Part shown: positions 53,317 to 63,338 of the stretch, in pieces
Layout of the letters: each line of letters opens with the position of its first letter
How positions within the stretch are numbered: position 1 is the stretch's first letter
DNA from: Lachnospiraceae bacterium
GTDB taxonomy: Bacteria; Bacillota; Clostridia; Lachnospirales; Lachnospiraceae
Reading direction: 5' to 3'
Length of the DNA: 64,000 nucleotides
NCBI GenBank assembly: GCA_009774175.1
Contig: VSNG01000005.1
Coordinates: 62,001 to 126,000, forward strand
The notes under the pieces: model-generated
What the model was told of the DNA's origin: nothing
What the model saw: the letters and a program-made list of their open reading frames with translations, nothing else
Database searches by the model: none
Made by a program: the position numbers and the translations under genes

Positions 53317-54528
53317 TTAGTTCTTCCCTCCAAGCAATCTCTTCACTGTCTTTTGCGGATTAAAATCCTCAATATCATCCGGCACATTCTGTCCGTAAGT
53401 CACATAGGACAGCGAAGCCCCCGTATAGAGCCTCAGGTTCAGGAGATTTCCAAGTGTCGTCGTCTCGTCCAGCTTTGTAAAAATCAGCTTGTAGTCCGCC
53501 ATCTCCTTATAGGAATCCGCAATACTGATCAAATCCCTGTATTTCGTCGTGGCGCTCAGAACCAGATGAACCTCCTTCTCAACGATGTCATCAACGGAAT
53601 GTATAATACTACGCATGTTATCTTTCTGCGTGCTGTTCTGGTGGGAATGTCCCGCCGTATCAATCATAATATAATCGTAGCCCTTGAAATCCTCCAGCGC
53701 CTTATTGATCTCCTCCACCGTATAAATCACGCGAAACGGCACTTCCAGAATATTCGCGTAGGTGCGGAGCTGTTCAGCCGCAGCAATACGATAGGTATCC
53801 GCCGTCAGAAGGGCCACCTTCTTTTTCTCATCCACCCGGAACTTTGAGGCAATCTTGGCAATCGTAGTGGTTTTGCCCACTCCCGTCGGGCCAATAAAAA
53901 ATACAAGCTTGATGCCGCCGTTTGCAGCCGGCTCGATACCGCTTGGCTTACCGAATTTAAGAATCATCTTCTGGTAAATATTCGCCAGCGCATAGTCAAA
54001 CGGGATATTCGGCTTATTGATCAGCTCGATTTCATTAATGATCTCATTTGCATACTTCTCATCCACCTCATTTTGCAGCATGGTGTCATGCAGAAGATGC
54101 ATAAATTTGTCTGTCTCCGACTCTTCCTTCTTCTGCTCGGCTTCCTTCTCCTCTTTTTCCTCCTCCGGCTTTTGCAGCTGCTGTTCCAGAAGAGACTGCA
54201 GACTGTCGAGCTTCTCCTCAATGGCGCTGTCTCTCTTTTCTGCAGATTCTATAACAGGCGTTCTATTTTCTTTTTCCGGTTCTTCCCCTGTTTCCTTATT
54301 CTGGCTTGAGGCAATCACATTGTTAATTGCGGAAACCGCCGCCGTATATTTCTCGCTCTCCTCCTCGAGAGCCACGGTGACCTCCATCATGGGGGATTTC
54401 AAGAACGCAAAAAGGCCCTTGTTTTTCACGGGCTTTACGTTCATCACGACAACGCCCTCTCCCAGTTCCTTTCTGGCGTTGTCGATCGCATCCTTTTCGG
54501 TTTTGGCTGTAAATTTCTTGATAATCAT
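53317..54528 (-). CDS. flhF: Flagellar SRP-like GTPase FlhF
   Basis: A 403-residue SRP-family GTPase. An N-terminal B domain with MIIKKFTAKTEKDAIDNARK is followed by a Lys/Glu-rich coiled linker, and by the NG GTPase: FFIGPTGVGKTTTIAKIAS (P-loop), LLTADTYRIAAAEQL, MIDTAGHSHQNS and FTKLDETTTLGN. The ATG overlaps the flhA stop by one base (TAATG). Confidence 0.95.
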   Translation of the reverse strand: MIIKKFTAKTEKDAIDNARKELGEGVVVMNVKPVKNKGLFAFLKSPMMEVTVALEEESEKYTAAVSAINNVIASSQNKETGEEPEKENRTPVIESAEKRDSAIEEKLDSLQSLLEQQLQKPEEEKEEKEAEQKKEESETDKFMHLLHDTMLQNEVDEKYANEIINEIELINKPNIPFDYALANIYQKMILKFGKPSGIEPAANGGIKLVFFIGPTGVGKTTTIAKIASKFRVDEKKKVALLTADTYRIAAAEQLRTYANILEVPFRVIYTVEEINKALEDFKGYDYIMIDTAGHSHQNSTQKDNMRSIIHSVDDIVEKEVHLVLSATTKYRDLISIADSYKEMADYKLIFTKLDETTTLGNLLNLRLYTGASLSYVTYGQNVPDDIEDFNPQKTVKRLLGGKN

Positions 54529-56570
54529 TATGCTGTCACCATCCCAACGGATTGTAATTCAACGGTGGATTCCACCTCGTTGTAAGATACAACGACCAGA
54601 TCCTTATAGTAGTCCTCCGTCAGCTTTTTAAAGTACGCACGCACGATAGGGGACGTAATCACAATCGGCAGTCTGCCAAGATCTTCCAGCTTCTTGACCT
54701 CCGTGCCGAGAGATTCCATAATATCTTTGGTCTTGGCCGGATCCAAAGTCAGATAAGCTCCCTGCTCGGTCTGTTTGACGCTGGCCATAATCTCCTGCTC
54801 CAGCCTCGGGTCAAGCGTCACCACGCTGGTAGTCTCATTGGCCGGAAAGAACTTATTGGAAATCGCACGTTTTAAGCTCTGCCTGACATACTCTGTGAGA
54901 ATATCGGTATCCCTTGTAGTAGCCGCATAATCCGCCAGAGTCTCAAACACCGTAAGAAGGTCTCTGATGGAGACACCTTCCCTCAGCAGATTCTGCAGCA
55001 CCTTCTGTATTTCGCCAAGCCCCAGAAGCTTTGGCACAAGCTCTTCCACAAGAGAGGGATTTGTCTCCTTTAAATTGTCCACAAGACTCTGTACATCCTG
55101 CCTCGTCAGAAGCTCCGAAATGTACTGCCTGATAATCTCCGTCAAATGCGTCGCAATAATGGACGGCGGGTCAACCACCGTATACCCCATGCTCTCCGCC
55201 CGTTCTCTCTGCCCCTCCGTAATCCAGATGGCAGGCAAATGGAAGGAAGGCTCGAAGGTAGGAATACCCGTAATCTCCTCCTCCACATAACCGGGGTTCA
55301 TGGCCATATAGTGATCGAACAAAATCTCGCCTTCGCTGACCTGTACCCCCTTTATTTTAATAATATATTGGTTCGGATTCAACTGTATGTTATCACGCAG
55401 ACGAATAATAGGCACCACCGTACCAAGTTCCAGCGCGATCTGTCTTCTGATCATAACTACTCGGTCCAGAAGATCGCCGCCCTGATTCACGTCCGCCAGC
55501 GGTATAATGCCGTATCCAAACTCCAGCTCGATGGGATCCACCTGCAAAAGAGAGGTGACATTCTCGGGCTGACGGATTTCCTCCGCCGCCGCTTCCTCTT
55601 CATCCGCTTCATGCTCAATCTCCGCCGTCTCAATGGTGCCTGCCATAATTCTGCCGACCACAATAAAGATCAGTCCAAGACCGATGAACACCACTTTATT
55701 AAGAGGCGTGACAAGACCCAGAAACGCAAGAATCACGCCTACCAGATAGAGCACCTTAGGCACACCGAAAAGCTGGCTGATCAGCACAGTACCGAAATCC
55801 GCCTCTTTGGAGCCCTTTGTCACCAGAATACCTGTGGCAAGGGAAATAAGCAGGGACGGGATCTGGCTGACCAGGCCGTCACCAATAGTCAGAATGGTAT
55901 ATTTGTTAAGGGCGTCCCCCATCTCCAGGCCCTGACGGAACACACCGAATGCAATACCGCCCACGATATTGATGAAGGTGATAACCAGACCCGCCGTAGC
56001 GTCTCCCTTAACGTACTTCACGGCACCGTCCATGGAACCGAAGAAGCTTGCTTCCTCCTGGATCTTTTCACGGCGTCTTTTCGCCTCTTCATCCGTGATG
56101 GCGCCGGTATTTAAGTCCGCGTCGATGGCCATCTGTTTACCGGGCATTGCGTCCAGCGTAAATCTGGCCGTTACCTCAGCCACACGCTCGGAACCTTTGT
56201 TGATAATCATAAACTGCACAATAATCAGAATGAAAAAAACGAGAACACCGATCACAAGGTCGCCGCCGCCCACATACTGGCCAAACGTCTGCACCACGTT
56301 TCCGGCATCGCCGGTGGACAGGATCAGCCTCGTAGAGGAAACGTTAAGCGCAATCCTGAATATGGTGGTGAAGAGCAGAATCGTCGGGTAAAAAGACATA
56401 TTCAGCACTTCGTTGGCAAACATACAGCCAAACATCACCGTAAAGGCGACCGCGATATTGCACGCCAGAAGCACGTCCAGAAGTCCCGAATTGATCGGGA
56501 CAATCAGCATGATAAATGCTGCCAGCAGATATAAGGCAACGCCTACGTCTCCCATTTTCAGCTTCGGCAT
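54528..56570 (-). CDS. flhA: Flagellar export gate protein FlhA
   Basis: A 680-residue export-gate component. Eight helices occupy the first about 310 residues, including the FHIPEP-type cytosolic loop (ERVAEVTARFTLDAMPGKQM and AIDADLNTGAITDEEAKRRR). The cytosolic C-terminal domain (about 330-680) binds chaperone-substrate complexes. GGAGGTGACTTGCG precedes the start. Length is standard. Confidence 0.97.
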   Translation of the reverse strand: MPKLKMGDVGVALYLLAAFIMLIVPINSGLLDVLLACNIAVAFTVMFGCMFANEVLNMSFYPTILLFTTIFRIALNVSSTRLILSTGDAGNVVQTFGQYVGGGDLVIGVLVFFILIIVQFMIINKGSERVAEVTARFTLDAMPGKQMAIDADLNTGAITDEEAKRRREKIQEEASFFGSMDGAVKYVKGDATAGLVITFINIVGGIAFGVFRQGLEMGDALNKYTILTIGDGLVSQIPSLLISLATGILVTKGSKEADFGTVLISQLFGVPKVLYLVGVILAFLGLVTPLNKVVFIGLGLIFIVVGRIMAGTIETAEIEHEADEEEAAAEEIRQPENVTSLLQVDPIELEFGYGIIPLADVNQGGDLLDRVVMIRRQIALELGTVVPIIRLRDNIQLNPNQYIIKIKGVQVSEGEILFDHYMAMNPGYVEEEITGIPTFEPSFHLPAIWITEGQRERAESMGYTVVDPPSIIATHLTEIIRQYISELLTRQDVQSLVDNLKETNPSLVEELVPKLLGLGEIQKVLQNLLREGVSIRDLLTVFETLADYAATTRDTDILTEYVRQSLKRAISNKFFPANETTSVVTLDPRLEQEIMASVKQTEQGAYLTLDPAKTKDIMESLGTEVKKLEDLGRLPIVITSPIVRAYFKKLTEDYYKDLVVVSYNEVESTVELQSVGMVTA

Positions 56571-56587
56571 CGCAAGTCACCTCCTTT

Positions 56588-57700
56588 CTATACTTTACCC
56601 TGCAGATGATAGACGAAGGCAAGTACCTCCGCCACCGCCTGATACAGCTCCGGCGGCACCACGCTGCCCACGTCCACATTGGCGTAGAGCATACGGGCCA
56701 GGGGTTTGTTTTCCACAATTTCTATATGATTTTCCTTCGCTACATCCTTAATCTTCTGTGCCAGATAATCCGCGCCCTTCGCCACCACAAAGGGAGCGTC
56801 ATAGGTCTCGGGGTCATACTTGATCGCCACCGCAAAGTGGGTCGGGTTTGTGATTACCACATCAGCCTCGGGAAGCTGCTGCATCATGCGTCGCCTGGAG
56901 GCTTCCATCATCCTCTGACGCTGTTTGCCCTTAATCTGCGGATCACCTTCCTGGTTCTTGTATTCGTCCTTGACTTCCTGCTTGGTCATCTTCATGTCGT
57001 TCTTGAATTTGATTTTCTGATAAGCAAAATCGGCAGCGGCAATCAGCATATAAAAGAGAGCTATTCTGATGCCCAGATTGAGAACCAGCGTTCCCACCTG
57101 GGCGATGCCCTGATTCAGCGACACATCGTAAAGCTGGTAGAGCGGCGGCATGTTCTTTTTCAGGTAATCATACACCACATAACCGATCAGCGTCAGTTTT
57201 AAAAACGACTTTACCAGCTCCATCAGTGAGTTTTTGGAAAAGATACGCTTAAATCCGCTCACCGGATTGAGCTTGTTAAATTTCGGCTGAAGCGGCTTGC
57301 CCGTAACCTTCCATTTTACCTGTATGACATTGGCTATAAACGCCACCAGAAAGCCCGCTATCAAAAAAGGCGCGATCACCTGCAGAATCCTGAGCAGGCT
57401 CATGGTAAAAAGCATCCGGAAGGTCTGTGTCTGAATGTGGCCGTCGTACAGCTTCGCATACTCCGGAATCTGGGAATAGAGCTGGGACATATTTCCCACA
57501 AAAACCGTTCCGATATATTCCATAAGGAAACGGAGCATGACAAAAGCGGCGAGCATTTCAAAGGCGCTTGTCACCTCTTTACTCTTAGCTACCTGACCTT
57601 CTTTTCGGGCATCCTCCAGCTTTTTACTGGTAGGCTCCTCCGTTTTTTCCCCGCCGGGCCCATCCTTGGCGAAGAACTGGAGATTATACTGTAAGATCAA
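56588..57700 (-). CDS. flhB: Flagellar export switch protein FlhB
   Basis: A 370-residue export component with four helices and a cytosolic autocleaved domain; the self-cleavage motif is in VITNPTHFAVAIKYD. EKTEEPTSKKLEDARKEGQV marks the N-terminus. The start is TTG at 57700, overlapping the FliR stop (TTGA) and preceded by GGAGGGG, which supports it although TTG is rare. Confidence 0.96.
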   Translation of the reverse strand: MILQYNLQFFAKDGPGGEKTEEPTSKKLEDARKEGQVAKSKEVTSAFEMLAAFVMLRFLMEYIGTVFVGNMSQLYSQIPEYAKLYDGHIQTQTFRMLFTMSLLRILQVIAPFLIAGFLVAFIANVIQVKWKVTGKPLQPKFNKLNPVSGFKRIFSKNSLMELVKSFLKLTLIGYVVYDYLKKNMPPLYQLYDVSLNQGIAQVGTLVLNLGIRIALFYMLIAAADFAYQKIKFKNDMKMTKQEVKDEYKNQEGDPQIKGKQRQRMMEASRRRMMQQLPEADVVITNPTHFAVAIKYDPETYDAPFVVAKGADYLAQKIKDVAKENHIEIVENKPLARMLYANVDVGSVVPPELYQAVAEVLAFVYHLQGKV

Positions 57701-58476
57701 ACCATCCCCTCCACAAAGGACACTATCATTCTCTTCATCTGTGTGAACACATTGTCCGCCAGAGCCGGCAGCATCCGCATTGACAGAAAGAGAATCCCCA
57801 GTCCCACAAGCACCTTAAGCTGCATGCCGACGGCAAACATATTAAGCTGCGGGGACACCTTGGCAAGCACGCCAAGCACACAGTTTAAAAAAATCATGGC
57901 GCAAAAGATCGGCAGTATAATACGGAATCCTATCACAATATAATCTCCCAGAAACATGAGAACGGATTCCATCAGCGCCTCGCTTTTAAAAACCGCGCCA
58001 TTTATCGGAATTAAAGTAAAGGTATCTACCAGCGCTCCCAGAAGATACTGGTATAAACCTGAAATGATCATAAAAAGCGTAAACATGTACTGATAAAGCA
58101 CACCGGTAAAGGTGGCCTGCTCCCTGGTGGTCGGATCAATCAGCGAAACCATGGACAGACCGATCTCCATATCCGCAATGCTTCCGGCAAAGGACGTCAC
58201 CGTGGTGCATATCTGCGCGCCCCATCCGATCACAAATCCTGTCAGAGCCTCCTTCATTACAATCACTGCAAATCCCAGAAGCGAGTTATAAACCACTTCG
58301 TTGTGATCCACCGCATGATAAATCAGATAGGCAAAGAAGAGGCTGAAACCAATCTTCACTCTGCGGGGCACATTTGACATGCTGAAAAACGGAGCAACAT
58401 ACACAAAGCAGCTGATCCGCACCAGAACCAACAGAAAATATTCCAAATCCGCATAACTAAAGCTGATGTCCAACAT
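57697..58476 (-). CDS. fliR: Flagellar export gate protein FliR
   Basis: A 259-residue protein with about six helices: LVLVRISCFVYVAPFF, MKEALTGFVIGWGAQI, SLIDPTTREQATFTG. It forms the FliP-FliQ-FliR export pore. Its stop overlaps the flhB start by 4 bp. The ATG is preceded by a weak GGGAAAG. Confidence 0.96.
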   Translation of the reverse strand: MLDISFSYADLEYFLLVLVRISCFVYVAPFFSMSNVPRRVKIGFSLFFAYLIYHAVDHNEVVYNSLLGFAVIVMKEALTGFVIGWGAQICTTVTSFAGSIADMEIGLSMVSLIDPTTREQATFTGVLYQYMFTLFMIISGLYQYLLGALVDTFTLIPINGAVFKSEALMESVLMFLGDYIVIGFRIILPIFCAMIFLNCVLGVLAKVSPQLNMFAVGMQLKVLVGLGILFLSMRMLPALADNVFTQMKRMIVSFVEGMV

Positions 58477-58509
58477 AACGCCACTTTCCCACTGTCATGC
58501 GCCGCCCTG

Positions 58510-58779
58510 TTATCTGATATACAGATTAAAGTCTGACCAGAGACCCGCCATAAACTCCACCATATTGTTCATAATCCAATGTCCCGCCAGCATCAGCATC
58601 AGAAAAATTGCCAGTACCTTCGGCACAAACGTCAGAGTCTGCTCCTGAATGGATGTAACCGTCTGAAAAATACTCACGATCAGGCCCACAATCAACGATA
58701 CAAGAAGCATCGGCGCCGCACATTTGATAATGGTAAAAATAGCCTCCTCGGCAATGGCAGTCACGTCATTGGTTGTCAA
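58510..58779 (-). CDS. fliQ: Flagellar export gate protein FliQ
   Basis: An 89-residue protein with two helices (LLVSLIVGLIVSIFQTVTSI, VLAIFLMLMLAGHWIMNNM), as usual for FliQ. SIQEQTLTFVPK is the conserved inter-helix loop. The start is TTG at 58779 with AAAGGATG upstream, the only in-frame start giving family length. Confidence 0.95.
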   Translation of the reverse strand: MTTNDVTAIAEEAIFTIIKCAAPMLLVSLIVGLIVSIFQTVTSIQEQTLTFVPKVLAIFLMLMLAGHWIMNNMVEFMAGLWSDFNLYIR

Positions 58780-58877
58780 GCTCTCACATCCTTTCTTTTC
58801 CCGGCACGCCGGACAGGATCACACACTGCCGCACCGTCCCCAGCATCTCCGGGCCGCCTTCCTATACTAATACCATA

Positions 58878-59780
58878 CTAATAATAGAAGGTTCCCACCA
58901 CGCCCCTGATAACCAGATACCATCCGTCCGCCAGCACAAACAGCAGAATCTTGAACGGCATCGAAATCGTAGTCGGCGGCAGCATCATCATACCCATGCT
59001 CATCAGGGTGGAGGCCACCACCATGTCAATGACAATAAACGGAATATATATCAGGAAACCGATGATAAAAGCCACTCTCAGCTCGTTGATAATAAACGCG
59101 GGCACGAGAACGCTGATCGGTATGTCATCCAGTTCACCACTCCACTCCAACCGACTCAGATCCATAAAAAAGTTTACATCACTCTTCTGTGTCTGTCCAT
59201 ACATAAACTGCCGGATCGGAGCCGCCGCAGCCTTAAAAGCTTCCTCCTGCGTCAGCTCCCCCGCCTCAAAGGGCGCTACCGCTTCCGTATAGACCGCCGT
59301 CAGCGTAGGCTGCATAATGTAAAAAGTCAAAAACAGGGCTATGCCGATCAACACCGTATTGGGCGGCGCTGTCTGTGTATTTAACGCCTGTCTCGTAAAA
59401 TGGAGCACAATAATAATCCTCGTAAACGAGGTTAACATAATAATCAATGACGGTGCAATAGCAATCAAGGTAAGGATCAAGAGAATCCGCAGAGCGCCAT
59501 TCACACTGCCATTACCGTTGTTGTATGTAACCGTCACCGTATTGGCGATATTCAGTTCTGCCAGATCATCGGCATTTTCCGATGCACCGGGCGGATCCAA
59601 GTTTGTCCTCTCATTGGAGGTGCCTGTAAGGTTGGACTCCCGGTAGGGGGTGTCGGTCACAGCCGTCGTCGAATTTTCCGTCGCATAAACGGTCTCGCCC
59701 CAATTAAGATACAATATGCCTGCCACCATCAGCAGGCATATTAATTTTGCCAAATGATATCCGGAAAAATATTTCTTCAT
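58878..59780 (-). CDS. fliP: Flagellar export gate protein FliP
   Basis: A 300-residue protein. A signal sequence (LAKLICLLMVAGILYLNWG) leads to a Ser/Thr-rich spacer, then four helices with ILLILTLIAIAPSLIIMLTSFTRIIIVL region, PNTVLIGIALFLTFYIM and IDMVVASTLMSMGMMMLPP, the FliP signature. It overlaps fliO by 4 bp. Confidence 0.97.
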   Translation of the reverse strand: MKKYFSGYHLAKLICLLMVAGILYLNWGETVYATENSTTAVTDTPYRESNLTGTSNERTNLDPPGASENADDLAELNIANTVTVTYNNGNGSVNGALRILLILTLIAIAPSLIIMLTSFTRIIIVLHFTRQALNTQTAPPNTVLIGIALFLTFYIMQPTLTAVYTEAVAPFEAGELTQEEAFKAAAAPIRQFMYGQTQKSDVNFFMDLSRLEWSGELDDIPISVLVPAFIINELRVAFIIGFLIYIPFIVIDMVVASTLMSMGMMMLPPTTISMPFKILLFVLADGWYLVIRGVVGTFYY

Positions 59781-60160
59781 TCGTCTCGCCCGTCTTCTTT
59801 TTCCAGGATTCTTTCTTTCTGAATTTTCGTAAGTACGTCCTTAAAACCGGGCGCACCTCCAATAGACCCCTCGGAAAAACACAAATCCTCCGCGGGAATC
59901 TCTGATAACATTGTAACAGTATCTTTGCAGACTGCAACAGCCAAATACTTCCTGCCAATCCTGACAATCTGTACATATTTGTTATTCGACAGCCGAAGAG
60001 CCTCCATAAGCTCCATATTTGCCCCGGCAGACCTGCCCTTCTGATACCCGCCGATCCACTTCGTAACAAACGCAGTCACAGCCAGCACAAAGACAAACAG
60101 AAGTAGAACCGTTACAAACTGCACATAGGAGTCAGTCCTGTCCGATAATGCCAGAAGCAT
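59777..60160 (-). CDS. fliO: FliO (FliZ)-like flagellar biosynthesis protein
   Basis: A 127-residue protein with one N-terminal helix (FVTVLLLFVFVLAVTAFVT) and a cytosolic domain with LRLSNNKYVQIVRIGRKYLAV, matching FliO, which stabilises FliP during export gate assembly. Its start overlaps the cheY stop by one base, and it is followed directly by fliP. Confidence 0.85.
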   Translation of the reverse strand: MLLALSDRTDSYVQFVTVLLLFVFVLAVTAFVTKWIGGYQKGRSAGANMELMEALRLSNNKYVQIVRIGRKYLAVAVCKDTVTMLSEIPAEDLCFSEGSIGGAPGFKDVLTKIQKERILEKEDGRDE

Positions 60161-60522
60161 TAACCTACAACCTTCTTAACAGCCTCTAACACGCGATCAG
60201 CCTGGAACGGTTTTACAATGAAATCCTTCGCTCCCGACTGAATGGACTCGATGACCATAGCCTGCTGACCCATAGCGGAACACATGATAACCATAGCGCC
60301 GGGATCGCCTTCCTTGATCTTCTTGAGCGCCTGAATACCATCCATCTCCGGCATCGTGATATCCATCAGTACGAGATCGGGCTTGAGTTCGTTGTACTTC
60401 TCAACTGCCTTGGCACCATTCTCCGCCTCGCCTGCCACGTTATAGCCGTTCTTGGTCAAAATATCCTTGATCATCATTCGCATAAACGCTGCATCGTCAC
60501 ATACTAAAATATTTTTTGCCAT
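60160..60522 (-). CDS. cheY: Chemotaxis response regulator CheY
   Basis: A 120-residue single receiver domain. Asp9-Asp10 and phospho-acceptor Asp54 in LVLMDITMPEMDG, the Ser/Thr switch region IMCSAMGQ and Lys in DFIVKPF are present. It lies directly after fliY, whose product carries phosphatase centres acting on CheY-P, as in B. subtilis. Confidence 0.96.
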   Translation of the reverse strand: MAKNILVCDDAAFMRMMIKDILTKNGYNVAGEAENGAKAVEKYNELKPDLVLMDITMPEMDGIQALKKIKEGDPGAMVIMCSAMGQQAMVIESIQSGAKDFIVKPFQADRVLEAVKKVVG

Positions 60523-60542
60523 GTCTCTTCTCCTATCACATA

Positions 60543-61757
60543 TTATTTGATAATTTCGGTTACCCGAATACCAAAGCTCTCCTCGATTACCACTACTTCG
60601 CCCTTAGCTACAAATTTACCGTTGACCAAAACGTCAATCGGTTCGCCGGCGATTTTATCCAACTCAATGATGGTTCCCGGTGCAAAATCCAAAATATCCG
60701 AAATGGATTTGGATGTTCTTCCCAGCTCCACCGTTACCTCCAACGGCACATCCTTAATCAGTTCGATGTTCTCCTGACTCTGTAAAGGATTAAAGTCTCC
60801 GGCAAAGTTCTGGAACTGAACAGGCTGTACATTCATGCCCGGCTGCATCACCATCTGGGGCATCATCTGCATCTGGGGCATCATCTGCATTTGCGGCATC
60901 GCCTGCGGCATTCCCATCTGCATCTGGCTCATGTCCATCTGCGGCGCCTGCGCCTGCATGGGCTGTGCCTGCGGCATCTGCTGCGGCTGTGGAGCCGGCG
61001 CGGGTGCCGGTTCAGGTGCTGCAGCGGGTGCAGCCGGCTGCGCGTCTTCCTGATTCAGAATAAAGGTATCGTATACATCCTTCGCAAATTCTACCGGATA
61101 CAACTGCATGATGGTGGAGTCCACCAGCTCGTCAATCTGCATTCTGAAAGAAATCTTGACAAAGGTTCCTTCCAGGAAATCTGCGATATCACCGCCCGAT
61201 TTAAACGCCGTAAGATCTACCAGACTTGCCTCCGGCGGACTGATGTCGATCATTTTGCCAAACATGGTGGAAAGCGCTGTGGACGAAGCTCCCATCATCT
61301 GGTTCATGGCTTCTGAGATTGCGGAGAGGTGCAGCTCCCCCAGTTCTCCGTCCGTATTGCTGCCATCGCCGCCCATCATCAGGTCGGTGATAATCTTTAC
61401 GTCATGCTCCTTTAAGATCAGGATATTCGATCCATCCAACCCCTGTGTATACTTAATAAGAATAAATACGCAGGGCTTCTCGTAATCTTCCAGTACATTC
61501 TTCCACGTCGCCAGCTTTACAATCGGCGTCGTGATGTTGACCTTTCGGTTTACAACAGAAAACAGGGTGGTCGCAGATGCACCCATACTGATATTGGCAA
61601 CTTCACCAACGGCGTCTTTTTCCGCTTCTGTCAACAGCGTATCATCCGCATCCGGCCCGTCAAAAACCGATGCTTCAGCCCCGGCGTCCGAACCCGCCGA
61701 ATCATCATCGCCGTTCAAGAGTGCGTTAATTTCATCCTGTGATAACATTCCGTCCAT
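60543..61757 (-). CDS. fliY: Flagellar motor switch phosphatase FliY (CheC domain fused to FliN)
   Basis: A 404-residue C-ring protein. The N-terminal peptide LSQDEINALLNG resembles the CheY-P binding peptide of FliM. A CheC-like domain (about 35-210) has two ExxN centres, VGEVANISMGASATTLFS and ISEAMNQMMGASSTALS. A low-complexity Pro/Ala/Gln/Met linker (about 235-320, with PQMQMMPQMQMMPQM) joins the C-terminal FliN domain: LEVTVELGRTSKSISDIL, PIDVLVNGKFVAKGEVVVIE. Start follows fliM by 4 bp. Confidence 0.95.
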   Translation of the reverse strand: MDGMLSQDEINALLNGDDDSAGSDAGAEASVFDGPDADDTLLTEAEKDAVGEVANISMGASATTLFSVVNRKVNITTPIVKLATWKNVLEDYEKPCVFILIKYTQGLDGSNILILKEHDVKIITDLMMGGDGSNTDGELGELHLSAISEAMNQMMGASSTALSTMFGKMIDISPPEASLVDLTAFKSGGDIADFLEGTFVKISFRMQIDELVDSTIMQLYPVEFAKDVYDTFILNQEDAQPAAPAAAPEPAPAPAPQPQQMPQAQPMQAQAPQMDMSQMQMGMPQAMPQMQMMPQMQMMPQMVMQPGMNVQPVQFQNFAGDFNPLQSQENIELIKDVPLEVTVELGRTSKSISDILDFAPGTIIELDKIAGEPIDVLVNGKFVAKGEVVVIEESFGIRVTEIIK

Positions 61758-61761
61758 ACTT

Positions 61762-62742
61762 CTATTCCCCCTCTCTGATCACCGATGTGACTCTCACAGC
61801 ATTCTTATCCCTGCTTGTGCCGGGAAGCGCGGTGAATTTCTTGATATTACCCACATACACCGTAAGCTCCTGTTCTACCTCGGTATCTAATCGTATAATG
61901 TCGCCGAGCTGCAGATTCACAAAATCGGTGACCGATATGCTCGTCTTTCCCAGTACGGCTTTGACCGGGACATCCACTCTCTTGACGAGAGCCTCGATGT
62001 ATTCCTGGAAATCCTCGTCGTCCTGCTCCTGCATGTTCGCATACCAGAACTTCGTATTGAGCTTATCCATGACGCTCTCCAACGTGAAGAAGGGGAGACA
62101 TACATTCATAAATCCTTCCACCTCGCCTATTTTCATATTCAAGGTGACAATGGCAATCATATCATTCGGGGCTATAATCTGCGCAAACTGGGAATTTGTC
62201 TCTATCCGTTCCAGCACGGGGTTGATCTCCACCACATTCTTCCACGGTTCCCGCATCAGCTGCATACAGACTACCATCATTTTTTCTATGATCGTCATTT
62301 CTATTTCGGTAAATTCTCTGCCCTTTTCAAGCGAATCGCCCGCGCCGCCAAGCATCCTGTCAATCATGGCAAACCCCAGCTGGGAAGCCAGCTCTATCAG
62401 GATCGTCCCGCCAAGGGGCTGAAAGTTCACAATCCCCAGTATAACCGGATTGGAAAGGGAGTTTGAAAACTCCGAGAATATAACCGTCTCGGAACTCGTC
62501 ACCGATACCTGTACATTCTTTCTCAGATGCACCTGCATACTCGTAGAGAGCAGACGCCCATAATGCTCATATATAATTTCCAGCGTGCGCAGATGTTCCT
62601 TTGAGAACTTGGTAGGCCGTTTAAAGTCGTAATCCCTAACCTGTTTTTCATCAGCGCCATTCAGCTCATCCGTGTCCAGCTCACCGCTGCTTAAGGCGGC
62701 CAGCAAATTATCTATCTCATTTTGTGATAGTACCTCTCCCAC
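61762..62742 (-). CDS. fliM: Flagellar motor switch protein FliM
   Basis: A 326-residue C-ring protein. It begins with GTG and the CheY-P binding peptide VLSQNEIDNLLAAL, followed by YDFKRPTKFSKEHLRTLEII, and a middle CheC-like domain without phosphatase residues (AMIDRMLGGAGDS). A C-terminal FliN-like domain has DVPVKAVLGKTSISVTDFVN. AGGAGGTGAA precedes the start. Confidence 0.96.
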   Translation of the reverse strand: MGEVLSQNEIDNLLAALSSGELDTDELNGADEKQVRDYDFKRPTKFSKEHLRTLEIIYEHYGRLLSTSMQVHLRKNVQVSVTSSETVIFSEFSNSLSNPVILGIVNFQPLGGTILIELASQLGFAMIDRMLGGAGDSLEKGREFTEIEMTIIEKMMVVCMQLMREPWKNVVEINPVLERIETNSQFAQIIAPNDMIAIVTLNMKIGEVEGFMNVCLPFFTLESVMDKLNTKFWYANMQEQDDEDFQEYIEALVKRVDVPVKAVLGKTSISVTDFVNLQLGDIIRLDTEVEQELTVYVGNIKKFTALPGTSRDKNAVRVTSVIREGE

Positions 62743-62781
62743 GAAAAGTTCACCTCCTGTGGCTCTTATTCCTTCTCAATA

Positions 62782-63309
62782 CTATCCAAACAAGATGTCA
62801 CCAAATGACACGTTATAGATAAACTTGGAATCGAACATAGTCTGTATTCTGTCAAGGATCTCTTTTTTGACCATCTCCTGATTGTCCCGTACCTCTTCAG
62901 CCGTATACTGGGCAAACACGCTGTTGATCTGATCTTTCATCAATCCTTCCATATTGGTGAGATTCTCTGCGGAGCCATACTCCTTATAACCGTCCGCCTT
63001 GGTGTTAATCGACAGGGTGACTGAAACAACGCAGTAATGGTCTTTATCGTCGCCCTCTGTCTTTTTCAGCGGAATCGTCATATTATCCGCAAAGGAATAA
63101 GTCTCGGTGTCCGCCATGGAAACGGTTTCTTCCGCCTCCTCGCCGCCCCCGCTGGCCGCAAGCTCCAGATCAAGGGCCGTGCCGATATTATCCACCAGCG
63201 CGGCAGTCTTCTTAGAAGCGCCCGTCACGCTGAACATCATTATGGCGGTCAATACGATATTTACAATCAACAACGCCAGAATAATTACGGAAATCAGATT
63301 CTTCTTCAT
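62782..63309 (-). CDS. fliL: Flagellar basal-body associated protein FliL
   Basis: A 175-residue protein with one helix (LISVIILALLIVNIVLTAIM) and an extracytoplasmic domain with HYCVVSVTLSINTKADG. FliL rings surround the MotA/MotB stator and affect torque. It lies between motB and fliM, the usual place. Confidence 0.92.
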   Translation of the reverse strand: MKKNLISVIILALLIVNIVLTAIMMFSVTGASKKTAALVDNIGTALDLELAASGGGEEAEETVSMADTETYSFADNMTIPLKKTEGDDKDHYCVVSVTLSINTKADGYKEYGSAENLTNMEGLMKDQINSVFAQYTAEEVRDNQEMVKKEILDRIQTMFDSKFIYNVSFGDILFG

Positions 63310-63338
63310 AACTTTCGTCTTCTCCTTCTACACACAAC

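Noticed and set aside
57690..57700. Apparent frameshift between fliR and flhB because flhB has no ATG
   Set aside because: A TTG start with GGAGGGG and a TTGA overlap explains the gene fully.
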